From positions 1 to 46,673 of the forward strand of contig JAJXWQ010000020.1 in NCBI GenBank assembly GCA_021781555.1: a stretch of DNA of 46,673 nucleotides. The letters run 5' to 3'. Positions 38,778-46,673 of this stretch are shown one piece after another. The number at the start of each line of letters is the position of its first letter. Positions within the stretch are counted from its first letter, which is position 1. Made by a program: the position numbers and the translations under genes. Source of the stretch: a bacterium (GTDB lineage Bacteria > Cyanobacteriota > Sericytochromatia > S15B-MN24 > VGJW01). The notes under the pieces are model-generated. The model had not been told where the DNA came from. It saw nothing but the letters and a program-made list of their open reading frames with translations, and ran no database searches.

Positions 38778-40034
38778 CTACCACGTACGTAAGTATCCTA
38801 ACGGGTTGACCGGCTTGCCATTCCGGCGCACCTCGAAATGAAGGTGGGGGCCGGTAGCAAACCCGGTCATGCCCGAGAGGGCGATCTCCTGGCCTTGGTG
38901 CACCGCCTCTCCCTTGTGGACGAGCCATTCGGACAGGTGGGCATAGAGTGTGACGGTGCCGCCGCCATGGTTGATCATGACCACCTTGCCATAGCCGTCG
39001 TACCAGCCGGCGAAGAGCACGACCCCGGAGTCGGCAGCCACGACCCGAGAGTGCATCGGAGCCCGGAAGTCCACGCCCGTGTGCATCCTCCAGACGTGGA
39101 AGATCGGGTGGTAGCGCATGCCGAAGGGGCTGGTGATGAACGGGGCCACGCCTACCAGCGGGAAGATGAAGCGCCCGGTACCCAGGAGCGGATGGCTGGA
39201 CGAATGGGCCATCACGCGGCGGATCATCGCCTCGATCTCGCGCGAGGACTGCTCGAGCTGGTCTTGCTCTTTCTCCCACAGCTGCTTCTGGGTGCGGATC
39301 TGCGCCAGGAGCTGGGACTCCTGCTGGGTGGCTGTTTCTGCGGTCTGCTTTTGTGCCTGGATGCTCTGGGTGTATTGCTCGGTCTTGGTGACGAGATGGT
39401 CGATACGGTGTTTCTTGTGCCGCATCTGGCCGAGCATCCCGGCGAGGTCCGAGAGGATCTTCTGGTCTTGGTCGGAGATGTGCTTGAAGTACTGGTAGCG
39501 GGTCAGGAACTCGACGAGGTTGGGCGACGTGAGCAGGGCGTCCCACTCGCTGGTCGTCGAGTACTTGTACATCGCGCGCAGGCGGCTCGAGGCCAGCTGG
39601 CGCTCCTCGTCGAAGCGTCCGTGGATCTCGGTCAGCTCGGCCTTGGTGTGGGCCAGCTGATGCTGGGCTCGGGTCAGGCGATAGGTCGAGTCCTCGAGCT
39701 GGACGTTCGTCTGCTCCACGGTCTGCTGGAGTTCGGTGAGCTTCTCTACGTGCACCTGCTCCTGTCGCTTGAGCTGGGCGACCCTGGACCGGGCATACGC
39801 GAGCCTCTGGTCGATCGCCTCCTGCTTGCGCCGGGCGGCTGCGACCGTCGCCTTGATGCGCAGCATGCGTGCGTGCACCAGGCGGCGCCTGTCCCTGACG
39901 ATGCGGCGCCTGCGGACGACGTGGTGCGCCACCAGATGGCGCACCTTGCGCGCCGAAGCGGGCGCGGTCGGCGTGACCAAGGCCAGCGCCAGGAGCGCGG
40001 CCAGCATGACGTGGGACCAGCGGTTTTGCTTCAA
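38778..40034 (-). CDS. Murein hydrolase activator, EnvC/NlpD-like (coiled coil plus M23)
   Basis: 418 aa. Signal peptide (1-28, APASA cleavage), a basic stretch (RRRIVRDRRR), then long coiled coil (about 60-265, rich in Gln, Leu, Glu, Lys). The M23/LytM domain is C-terminal: PFITSPFGMRYHPIF, MHTGVDFRAP (H-x-x-x-D), GYGKVVMINHGGGTVTLYAHLS and GPHLHFEVRRNGKPVNPLGYL. The His and Asp ligands are present, so it may be an active endopeptidase rather than a degenerate EnvC. The start TTG overlaps the uvrC stop (TTGA), implying translational coupling. The neighbouring ctpA downstream is a common pairing; ftsEX, usually linked to EnvC, is absent here. Confidence 0.92.
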   Translation of the reverse strand: MKQNRWSHVMLAALLALALVTPTAPASARKVRHLVAHHVVRRRRIVRDRRRLVHARMLRIKATVAAARRKQEAIDQRLAYARSRVAQLKRQEQVHVEKLTELQQTVEQTNVQLEDSTYRLTRAQHQLAHTKAELTEIHGRFDEERQLASSRLRAMYKYSTTSEWDALLTSPNLVEFLTRYQYFKHISDQDQKILSDLAGMLGQMRHKKHRIDHLVTKTEQYTQSIQAQKQTAETATQQESQLLAQIRTQKQLWEKEQDQLEQSSREIEAMIRRVMAHSSSHPLLGTGRFIFPLVGVAPFITSPFGMRYHPIFHVWRMHTGVDFRAPMHSRVVAADSGVVLFAGWYDGYGKVVMINHGGGTVTLYAHLSEWLVHKGEAVHQGQEIALSGMTGFATGPHLHFEVRRNGKPVNPLGYLRTW

Positions 40035-41959
40035 GAGCTGCGAGTCTGCGAGCGGGGAGCGGTTGGGGGAGTCTGCGCCAGGGCTGCTTGGACCTGTTCT
40101 GCGACCGAAAGCGGGATGCCGCCCCGGCGAGCGAGCTCGGCTGCCGAGAGCTTTCGCATCGCGTCGACCGAGCCGATCCGGGTGAGGAGGTTGCGCTTGC
40201 GCGTGGCGCCGACGCCCGCGACGGCATCGAGAGCGCTGTCTTGCATGTGCTTGCCACGAAGCCGCCGGTGGAACGATACCGCGAAGCGGTGGGCTTCGTC
40301 ACGTACCCGCTGCACCAGGAAGAGCGCAGGCGCCCCTTCGGCCAGCAGGATCGGGTCCTCGCGGCCGGGCAGGAAGATTTCCTCGAAGCGCTTGGCCAGT
40401 CCGAAGATGGGCGGGTCCGCGATGCCGAGTTCGGCCAGGGCCGTGCAGGCCGCCTTGAGCTGCCCCTTGCCCCCGTCGATGAGGATCAGATCGGGCAGAT
40501 CGGCGCCATCGCGCAGGAGTCGCGCGTACCGCCGCGTCACGACCTCGTGCATGCTGGCGAAGTCGTCGTTGCGGTCATGGCTCTTGATCTTGAACGTGCG
40601 GTACTCCTTTTTGTCCGGGAGCCCACCCGTAAACACGACCATGGACGCCACGGTGTCGGTTCCCTGGACGTGCGAAATATCGAAGGCCTCGATGCGCGCG
40701 GGCGAGCTGTCCAGGCCGATCGCTTCGGCCAGCTGCGCCAGCGCCGTCTCCGGGTTCGCCGTGCGCTCCGCCTGCTCCTGGATGGCCAGGCGGTCGGCCC
40801 CCTGTAGCGCGTTTTCCTGGGCCATGTCGAGCAGCTTGCGCCGGGCGCCACGCTGGGGCACCGCGATCCGGACCTTGGTCCCTCGCTGCTGCGAGAGGTA
40901 CGCCTCGAGGGTGGGAAGGTCCTCGGGCGTGACGGGCACCAGCACCGTGGGGGGGATCTCGGCATCGGCATAATGCTGGGCCAGGAAGGCCGACAGCACG
41001 GTTGCCGCCGGATCGCCTGCCGGTGCCGAGGGATCCGCTCCGCCGACTGCCTGGCCCGAGAGCACGAACTCCAGGCGGTTGACGACCTTCCCCTCCCTGA
41101 CCTGGAAAAGCTGCAAGCAGAAATCCGACGGGAGCTCTACCGCCTCGCGCTCGGCCGCGGATTCCTTGCCGCCCGGCCCGTGCTCACGTGCGACCAGTCC
41201 GATGGCGTCGCAATTCTCGTCTTCCTCGCCCACCACGAGCTGGCGCTCCATCAGCCGATCGACGGCCTGGATGAGATCGCGGACCTTGGCTGCGCGCTCG
41301 AACTCGAGGTTCCCGGCTGCAAGGGCCATGTCGGCCTTCAGCTTGCGCCCGAGGTCGCGATGGCGACCCTCGAGGAAGGCGATCACGTCCTGGACCATTT
41401 CCTCGTAGCGGGTCTTGGTGACCAGGCCCTGGCACGGCGCCAGGCACCGCCCGATGTCGTAGTTGAGGCAGGGCCGATCCCGGAAAGGCGGCGTACGCTT
41501 CTTGCGAAGCGGGAACAGCCGACCGATGAGGTGTAGCGTGGCGCGCATCGCTCCGGCGTCCGGGAAGGGTCCGAAGTACCGCGCCCCGTCGGATTGCCGG
41601 CGGCGGACGACCAGGAGCCGGGGATAGTCCTCGTCGAGGCTGAGCTTGAGGAAGGGATAGGTGGAATCGTCCCGCAGGCGAACGTTGTAGTAGGGGTGAT
41701 GCTTCTTGATGAGCACGTTCTCGAGGGCGAGGGCCTCGATCTCGGTGCTGGTGGTGATGGTCTCGATGCTGGCGATCCGGGAAGCCATCAAACGCACCCG
41801 GGGGGATGCCGCAGCATCGAGGTGGAAGTATGACCGCACCCGTGCCCGCAGGTTGATCGCCTTGCCGACGTACAACAGCTTGTCGGCGGCATCCCGGAAG
41901 AGGTAGCACCCGGGAGTGGTGGGGAGCTGATCCGCTCTCTGGCTTGGTCCAGACGCCAT
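40031..41959 (-). CDS. uvrC: Excinuclease ABC subunit C
   Basis: 642 aa from ATG 41957-41959, where homology starts; an in-frame extension to 42112 would run into the divergent gene and is rejected. UvrC makes both incisions in nucleotide excision repair. The GIY-YIG domain reads GCYLFRDAADKLLYVGKA (about 17-34, Cys replacing Ile of GIY). The UVR domain is near residue 210 (NLEFERAAKVRDLIQAVDRL). The RNase-H-like nuclease has EAFDISHVQGTDTVASMVVF and LPDLILIDGGKGQLKAA, and the HhH tail VAGVGATRKRNLLTRIGSVDAM. A TATAAT 10 nt before the ATG with no Shine-Dalgarno predicts a near-leaderless transcript. It heads uvrC-envC-ctpA. Confidence 0.96.
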   Translation of the reverse strand: MASGPSQRADQLPTTPGCYLFRDAADKLLYVGKAINLRARVRSYFHLDAAASPRVRLMASRIASIETITTSTEIEALALENVLIKKHHPYYNVRLRDDSTYPFLKLSLDEDYPRLLVVRRRQSDGARYFGPFPDAGAMRATLHLIGRLFPLRKKRTPPFRDRPCLNYDIGRCLAPCQGLVTKTRYEEMVQDVIAFLEGRHRDLGRKLKADMALAAGNLEFERAAKVRDLIQAVDRLMERQLVVGEEDENCDAIGLVAREHGPGGKESAAEREAVELPSDFCLQLFQVREGKVVNRLEFVLSGQAVGGADPSAPAGDPAATVLSAFLAQHYADAEIPPTVLVPVTPEDLPTLEAYLSQQRGTKVRIAVPQRGARRKLLDMAQENALQGADRLAIQEQAERTANPETALAQLAEAIGLDSSPARIEAFDISHVQGTDTVASMVVFTGGLPDKKEYRTFKIKSHDRNDDFASMHEVVTRRYARLLRDGADLPDLILIDGGKGQLKAACTALAELGIADPPIFGLAKRFEEIFLPGREDPILLAEGAPALFLVQRVRDEAHRFAVSFHRRLRGKHMQDSALDAVAGVGATRKRNLLTRIGSVDAMRKLSAAELARRGGIPLSVAEQVQAALAQTPPTAPRSQTRSS

Positions 41960-41968
41960 CGTGTCGTC

Positions 41969-41975
41969 TATTATA
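41969..41975. promoter_or_regulatory. Overlapping divergent -10 boxes between uvrC and the GH-like gene
   Basis: The palindromic CTATTATAG reads TATAAT on the minus strand (41970-41975) and TATTAT on the plus strand (41969-41974). Predicted starts are near 41963 (uvrC ATG at 41959) and 41981 (GTG at 41986), so both messages would have leaders of only about 4-5 nt. Confidence 0.6.
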
Positions 41976-41985
41976 GAGCTATGGT

Positions 41986-43464
41986 GTGTCAGAACCCGAA
42001 TCTCGGCTTCGCCATCGGAACCGTGACGCCCTGGACCCGGTGGTGCCGGGACCGGAGCTGGCCGATCGCGGGGCGACGGCAGCGGCGGCCGGGTCGGCCC
42101 GGCGTGCGCCACCAGCGGCAGGCCAGGCCCTGATGCTGCACTGGTCGGTCAATCTCAACCCCTACCGGCTGTCGTCGCGTCTGGATCCGGTCGAGATGGG
42201 CGATCGCCTGCCCAAGATTCTCGCGGCCATCACCGATCTCGGCGTGAAGATGGTGCGCACGGACCTGCTCTGGGACTTCCTCTACCCGGAGCCCGGTCCC
42301 GCGGATCCCGGGGCCGTCGCCTGGCTGCGCGAGTTCCTGGACCAGCTGGCTGCTCGCGGGATTGGCGTCTTCGGCATCCTCTACAACCCTCCCCGCTGGG
42401 CTCGCGAGCTCGCCCATCGCGACGAGCCACGGTTCCTCGACAGCTGGCGCGAGTACGTGGCGCTGTGCGGCGAGAAGTTCGGCGATCGCGTGGCCCTGTG
42501 GCAAGTCTGGAACGAGCCCAACAATTACTTCTCGCACGTCAAGGACGACTTCAATCTGTTCACGCACCGATCGTTGCGGCTGGCTGGCTGGGAGGCCGAT
42601 CTGCCGGTCTCGGTGCGCTGGGACGCGGTCGCGGCGCTATTCTCCGGAGCCCGGGCGGAACTCGGGGACCGAGCCCGGATCGCGGTCAATGTCCTCGCCA
42701 ACATGGGCAACCTGGCTCCGGTGTCGTTCCCGGACTGGATCGAGTGGGACGTTTTTCTGGAGCGCCTGATGGAGCGCCTGCACGGTCAGGTGGACGTCCT
42801 GGCGCTCGATCACTACCCCGACACCTGGACACCTGGCACGGGGCCGGTCGAGTGGGAGCCCCTCGAGGTCCTGACGCGGCTGCGACGGGATCCCCGATCG
42901 GCCTGCTACGGAAAGGCCGTGGTGATCGGGGAGATGGGCTACTCCTCTTGCCGGAATGCGAGGCTGCCGCTGGGCTTTCAGCTCTTTCCCGAGGACCACG
43001 ACGAGGATCGCATGGCCGACTGGTACTCGCACGCCCTGGCACGCGTCGCCAGCCTCGCAGGACCGGAGGCCCTGCCGGACCAGGATCTCCACGTGATCAA
43101 CCTCTACGAGCTGCAAGATGCCCTGCCGCAGAGCGTCAACGGCTCGGCGGATCTGGTAGACATCGAGTACCACTTTGGCCTGTTGAGACCGGATCTTTCC
43201 CGCAAACCAGCCTTTGATATCGTGCGTCGCGCGATCGCCGGTGCCGCCGCGCCGCCCGCCGAGGTGCCGAGAGCCCGCACGGGCCCGCTGCAGGTCTACC
43301 TCGAGGCCTCGCGCATGAGCCGCGGCTTGCATCGCTGGGCCGGTCCCAAGGTCGTCGCCCTCTACAAGATGATCCGCCCGCCGCTGCGGCGCGCAGATCA
43401 CGCGGCGCTCGGGGTCGGTGCCCTGGTGGCCCTGGCCGCGGCCCTGCGCAAGCCCCGATCCTGA
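41986..43464 (+). CDS. Glycoside hydrolase-like TIM-barrel protein (clan GH-A style)
   Basis: 492 aa from GTG 41986; an ATG at residue 50 (MLHWSVNLNPY), where the domain begins, is a real alternative since residues 10-49 are low-complexity Ala/Gly/Arg. Barrel features: KMVRTDLLWDFLYPEPG, GIGVFGILYNPPRWARE, VALWQVWNEPNNYF (probable acid/base Glu in NEP), ALDHYPDTWTP and VIGEMGYSS (probable nucleophile Glu). This arrangement is that of GH5/GH39-type retaining glycosidases; the sugar is not identifiable. There is no signal peptide. The C-terminal ~70 residues are basic with a hydrophobic end (ALGVGALVALAAAL), possibly a membrane-associated tail. It shares a compact divergent promoter with uvrC. 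Confidence 0.82.
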   Translation: MSEPESRLRHRNRDALDPVVPGPELADRGATAAAAGSARRAPPAAGQALMLHWSVNLNPYRLSSRLDPVEMGDRLPKILAAITDLGVKMVRTDLLWDFLYPEPGPADPGAVAWLREFLDQLAARGIGVFGILYNPPRWARELAHRDEPRFLDSWREYVALCGEKFGDRVALWQVWNEPNNYFSHVKDDFNLFTHRSLRLAGWEADLPVSVRWDAVAALFSGARAELGDRARIAVNVLANMGNLAPVSFPDWIEWDVFLERLMERLHGQVDVLALDHYPDTWTPGTGPVEWEPLEVLTRLRRDPRSACYGKAVVIGEMGYSSCRNARLPLGFQLFPEDHDEDRMADWYSHALARVASLAGPEALPDQDLHVINLYELQDALPQSVNGSADLVDIEYHFGLLRPDLSRKPAFDIVRRAIAGAAAPPAEVPRARTGPLQVYLEASRMSRGLHRWAGPKVVALYKMIRPPLRRADHAALGVGALVALAAALRKPRS

Positions 43465-43561
43465 ACCGCGATCCCGGCGCACCCGGCCCGGGCCGCCATC
43501 CGAAGGAGCCGTGCTGGCGCCGCGGGTTTTTCCCGGCCCGCTTCCCGGGTAAGCAGCCAGG

Positions 43562-44485
<924 letters not shown>

Positions 44486-44621
44486 GTTGCCGCCGCACTC
44501 CAGGCGTGAGCGTCCGGACGCCATGGGTGGGGGCCTTCGCGTCAGTGCCCGAGCGCTGCGAGGGAGGCCACTTCCCTCCCCATGGCTGCTTTCGAGTTAG
44601 GGCACGGCGGGGGATCCTCCG

Positions 44622-45614
44622 GTGAACGGGATCGCGGGAGCGCTGACGAGGATCGCGGCGGTCGTGGCGCGGGAATTCCTGGACCTGCGCCACAACCCGC
44701 GCCTGATCCTCTCGGTTTATGTGATTCCCCTGCTGCTGAGTGCTGTCTCGATCCCGGCATTGTCCCGGGCCATGGAGGCCATACCACGGCACCATGGGGC
44801 CCACGTGGCCGCCTCGCACCACCCTGGCAGCCGGGTCGCGGCTTCGACCGGACCGGGCCGGCTGGATGGGCCGCCACGGGCTCTCCCGCGCAGGCCGGCC
44901 GAGACCCCGAGCTCGCTCGGAGCGCAGGTGGCGATCGCGCATCGGCGACCGGGCGACGAGCGTCAGGCAACTCGGTCCTGGCGCCCTGCATCGGTGTCAC
45001 GGCGCAACGTGCTGGCTCGCCTCGAAAAGGATCCGCACAAGGCACCGGCCTTCATCGTGGTCGCCGCGGTGATGAGCTACCTCTTCATGTTCGCCCTCTT
45101 CCTGCCGCTCTCGCTGGGCGCGCACGCCATCGTGGGCGAAAAGCAGGAAACGACCCTCGAACCCCTGCTCGCCACACCGCTCGAGACCTCGGAGCTCCTG
45201 GTGGGCAAGGCCTTCTTCGCCGTCGTTCCGGCCGTACTCGTCACGTGGACGATGTACGGTCTGCAGCTCTGGATGGCCAGTACCGTGCTGCCCGGCGATC
45301 TCGTGATGCAGGTGTTCGCCTCGGCGACCTGGCTGCTGGCCATCTTCGTCCTCGTGCCGCTCCTGGCGATGTTCACGACCCTCGGGTTGGTCGCCATCTC
45401 GGCGCGCGTATCCGATCCTCGGACGGCACAGCAGCTGGGCGTGCTGCTCCTTTTTCCGCTCGTGGCCGGTGGCATCGCCCTTGCCACGGGGTTGGTCGCG
45501 TTCCGGCAGCTGATCTTCGGGGCGATCGCCATCCTCGCCATCGCCTGTTTCATCCTGGTTCGCCTGGCCAGTGCCACCTTCCAGCGGGACGCCATTCTCA
45601 CGCGCTGGCGCTAG
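44622..45614 (+). CDS. ABC-2 type permease (NatB-like)
   Basis: 330 aa. TM1 is at about 27-48 (LILSVYVIPLLLSAVSIPAL), followed by a long extracytoplasmic loop (about 50-140), then five TM helices from about 145 (FIVVAAVMSYLFMFALFLPLS onward). The conserved GEKQETTLEPLLATPLETSELLVGKAFF segment is diagnostic for NatB/ABC-2 permeases. Residues 55-130 are Arg/Pro/His-rich and low in complexity, unlike the family, and look like a diverged or expanded loop. GTG start, 136 bp after the ATPase. Its TAG stop lies in the CTAG edge of repeat copy 5. Confidence 0.9.
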   Translation: MNGIAGALTRIAAVVAREFLDLRHNPRLILSVYVIPLLLSAVSIPALSRAMEAIPRHHGAHVAASHHPGSRVAASTGPGRLDGPPRALPRRPAETPSSLGAQVAIAHRRPGDERQATRSWRPASVSRRNVLARLEKDPHKAPAFIVVAAVMSYLFMFALFLPLSLGAHAIVGEKQETTLEPLLATPLETSELLVGKAFFAVVPAVLVTWTMYGLQLWMASTVLPGDLVMQVFASATWLLAIFVLVPLLAMFTTLGLVAISARVSDPRTAQQLGVLLLFPLVAGGIALATGLVAFRQLIFGAIAILAIACFILVRLASATFQRDAILTRWR

Positions 45615-45769
45615 ACCGCTCTCGGTTCGAAGGGATCGGGCCACAGGAGTCAACCGGGGGCCAGGCCTTTTGCAGTTTGAACGGGGCCCCTCTGCGCGGT
45701 CGCTTCGCTGCGCAACCGGGCCCCGTTTGACTCATCGGGCTCGATCCATTCAAACCGGGAGCACTCTGG
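45611..45769. repeat. Interspersed hairpin repeat, copy 5 (composite: partial A plus full B)
   Basis: 45611-45660 is the left half of an orientation-A copy (CTAG, CTCTCGGTTCGAAGGGATCGG, AGTCAACCGGGGG). At the central GGGG it switches to a full orientation-B copy (45661-45769) that is almost identical to copy 6 (one extra C, CTCTGG for CTCTAG). It looks like one element inserted into or recombined with another. It begins at the stop codon of the ABC permease gene. Confidence 0.9.
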
Positions 45770-45825
45770 TTGCAAAGCGGTGCCGGACGCACGGGAACGC
45801 GGCGAGGGCCGCTTCCGCTAGGCCT

Positions 45826-45876
45826 GTTGTGCGTGCGGCACGACCGCGCCAAGGGATCCGTTCAAGCCGCAAGAGG
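45826..45876 (+). repeat. Degenerate fragment of the interspersed repeat
   Basis: GCGGCACGACCGCGCCAAGG then GATCCGTTCAAGCCGCAAG is a mutated version of the right half of orientation A (GCGACCGCGCAGAGGGACCC, GTTCAAACTGCAAAAG). It is followed by a perfect 6-bp hairpin with an AAAA loop at 45879-45894. Confidence 0.6.
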
Positions 45877-45913
45877 TAGGGCCGAAAACGGCCCGGCGAA
45901 TTTCCCGCCAGGT

Positions 45914-46474
45914 GTGGCTCAAGGATCGCCCGGGCGTGCCGAACTGGTCCATGTGTACGATAGACAAGAGATCAGCCGGATCCTGGTACCTGGCCGGGTC
46001 CTGACTTATGCGCTCCGCGATCCCAGGACCCATGCCAAGATGCTGGCGGCGGGGACCGTGTTGACTCCGCGGCTGATTCGGCTGCTACACGAGACCCAGC
46101 TGGCCGCGGAAGCGGCGGCATGCGTGGGCGGGAGGGTGGTCGTCTCGGGCCCGTCGGGTGAGGGATCGGACCCCAGTCTTCAGGTGGAGCAGCGCCGTCG
46201 CCTGCACGAGGCGATGGCCTCTTTGCGCACCCTGGCGATCGTCGGGGCCCTCGCTGCCGCGGCCTTCGGGTTGTTGTCGGGCAGCTTGCTGGACCTGGAG
46301 ACCGCGATGGGAGCGGCGGCATTCCTGCTGATGGCCTTCGTCGCGTCCTTCGGGGTCGCGGCCCGGACCCGCGTCTTGCTTCAGGTGGTCCCGGTCCGGA
46401 GTCGTACGCCAAGAGCAGAGGCTCCGATCGTCGCGCTCGAGAGGAGCGAGACGCCGGAGCCCCAGGCGGCCTAG
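45914..46474 (+). CDS. Two-TM membrane protein with an HD-GYP-companion N-terminal domain
   Basis: 186 aa from GTG 45914 (GTG 45953 is an alternative; the frame runs further upstream only through repeat-derived sequence). Residues about 18-60 (EISRILVPGRVLTYALRDP ... MLAAGTVLTPRLIRLLHET) match the pattern of the small N-terminal domain of the HD-GYP protein at 11485: PGxVL, GTxLTP, LLH/LLQ. Two TM helices follow (about 102-122 and 127-148), then a Pro/Arg/Glu tail. No catalytic domain is present. It may sense or localise a signalling complex, but function is unknown. Its stop codon begins repeat copy 6. Confidence 0.65.
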   Translation: MAQGSPGRAELVHVYDRQEISRILVPGRVLTYALRDPRTHAKMLAAGTVLTPRLIRLLHETQLAAEAAACVGGRVVVSGPSGEGSDPSLQVEQRRRLHEAMASLRTLAIVGALAAAAFGLLSGSLLDLETAMGAAAFLLMAFVASFGVAARTRVLLQVVPVRSRTPRAEAPIVALERSETPEPQAA

Positions 46475-46578
46475 GCCTTTTGCAGTTTGAACGGGGCCCT
46501 CTGCGCGGTCGCTTCGCTGCGCAACCGGGCCCCGTTTGACTCATCGGGCTCGATCCATTCAAACCGGGAGCACTCTAG
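46471..46578 (-). repeat. Interspersed hairpin repeat, copy 6 (orientation B, full length)
   Basis: Best-preserved copy, flanked by CTAG on both sides: CTAGGCCTTTTGCAG at the left and GGAGCACTCTAG at the right. The left CTAG contains the TAG stop of the upstream gene (46472-46474). The central part can fold as ACGGGGCCC...GGGCCCCGT with an inner TGCGC...GCGCA stem. Confidence 0.93.
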
Positions 46579-46605
46579 TACCTCTGCACAGAGGATCTGA
46601 CGGAT

Positions 46606-46673
46606 TCAGGCGGCGAGGTCGATCGACGGCTGCTTGATCGCGGGCGGGTAGGACCGTCCCAGTTTTGCCCGGG
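46606..46673 (-). CDS. C-terminal tail of a gene running off the window (minus strand)
   Basis: A frame with TGA at 46606-46608 encodes a plausible C-terminus (AKLGRSYPPAIKQPSIDLAA) up to the window edge. Only about 21 residues are visible, so the product cannot be named; gene status rests on the open frame and its position after repeat copy 6. Confidence 0.35.
   Translation of the reverse strand, partial: RAKLGRSYPPAIKQPSIDLAA

Noticed and set aside
45770-45913. N-terminal extension of the two-TM protein
   Set aside because: The extra codons are made of degenerate repeat sequence and an intergenic hairpin, not of a conserved protein segment.

Overview
The window is about 46.7 kb of GC-rich bacterial chromosome (roughly two thirds G+C by eye). 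It is densely packed with genes on both strands and shows no phage or plasmid genes. The envelope genes indicate a diderm: an outer-membrane-type beta-barrel ending in Phe, an EnvC/NlpD-like M23 activator, a CtpA-type protease and several lipoproteins. The single-domain RapZ next to a YvcK with an N-terminal membrane anchor, the three-subunit (split) pnt transhydrogenase and the overall style suggest a non-photosynthetic lineage near the Cyanobacteria (Sericytochromatia or 'Tanganyikabacteria'-like). That placement is a guess; the complete 23S gene in the window could settle it.

Layout. 1-2190: the 3' end of a gene, a SpoIID/LytB-type protein and a small DUF5808-like membrane protein. 2187-5713: a free-standing 23S-5S rRNA unit with no 16S or tRNA gene in front of it, its own candidate promoter, a pre-23S processing stem and a strong terminator. 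5736-6590: two very small genes of unknown function. 6789-13639: secA (minus), then rpmE, a tandem ThyX-like protein, an HD-GYP protein and rsmE (plus). 13797-20241: a secreted papain-like peptidase, then pntAA-pntAB-pntB and rapZ-yvcK on the minus strand. 20338-22139: a HAD phosphatase and a calcineurin-like phosphoesterase, convergent.

22239-27303 holds the most unusual part: a tight three-gene minus-strand operon. It encodes an HExxH metallopeptidase-like protein ending in Asn-Cys-Met, a ComQ-like isoprenoid synthase, and a PDZ plus multi-TM membrane protein whose sensor half resembles ComP-type kinases but whose output is a SpoIIE/PP2C phosphatase. It may be a prenyl-signal system with a phosphatase in place of a histidine kinase.

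27484-32821: a two-subunit TPP 2-oxoacid dehydrogenase E1, a membrane-anchored phosphodiester-glycosidase-like protein and etfBA. 33114-36958: two lipoproteins (one with a 39-bp coding tandem repeat), a gene-free stretch of about 850 bp and an outer-membrane protein. 37005-41959: uvrC-envC-ctpA, with uvrC divergent from a glycoside-hydrolase-like gene across only 26 bp. 43562-46673: an ABC exporter pair, a small membrane protein and a cut-off gene.

Three features run across the window. First, a roughly 107-bp hairpin-forming interspersed repeat occurs in six main copies plus fragments, nearly always at gene 3' ends, and its CTAG edge often coincides with a TAG stop codon. Second, several genes have a -10 box placed so that their transcripts would be leaderless. 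Third, GC skew of codon positions creates long false open frames on the opposite strand.
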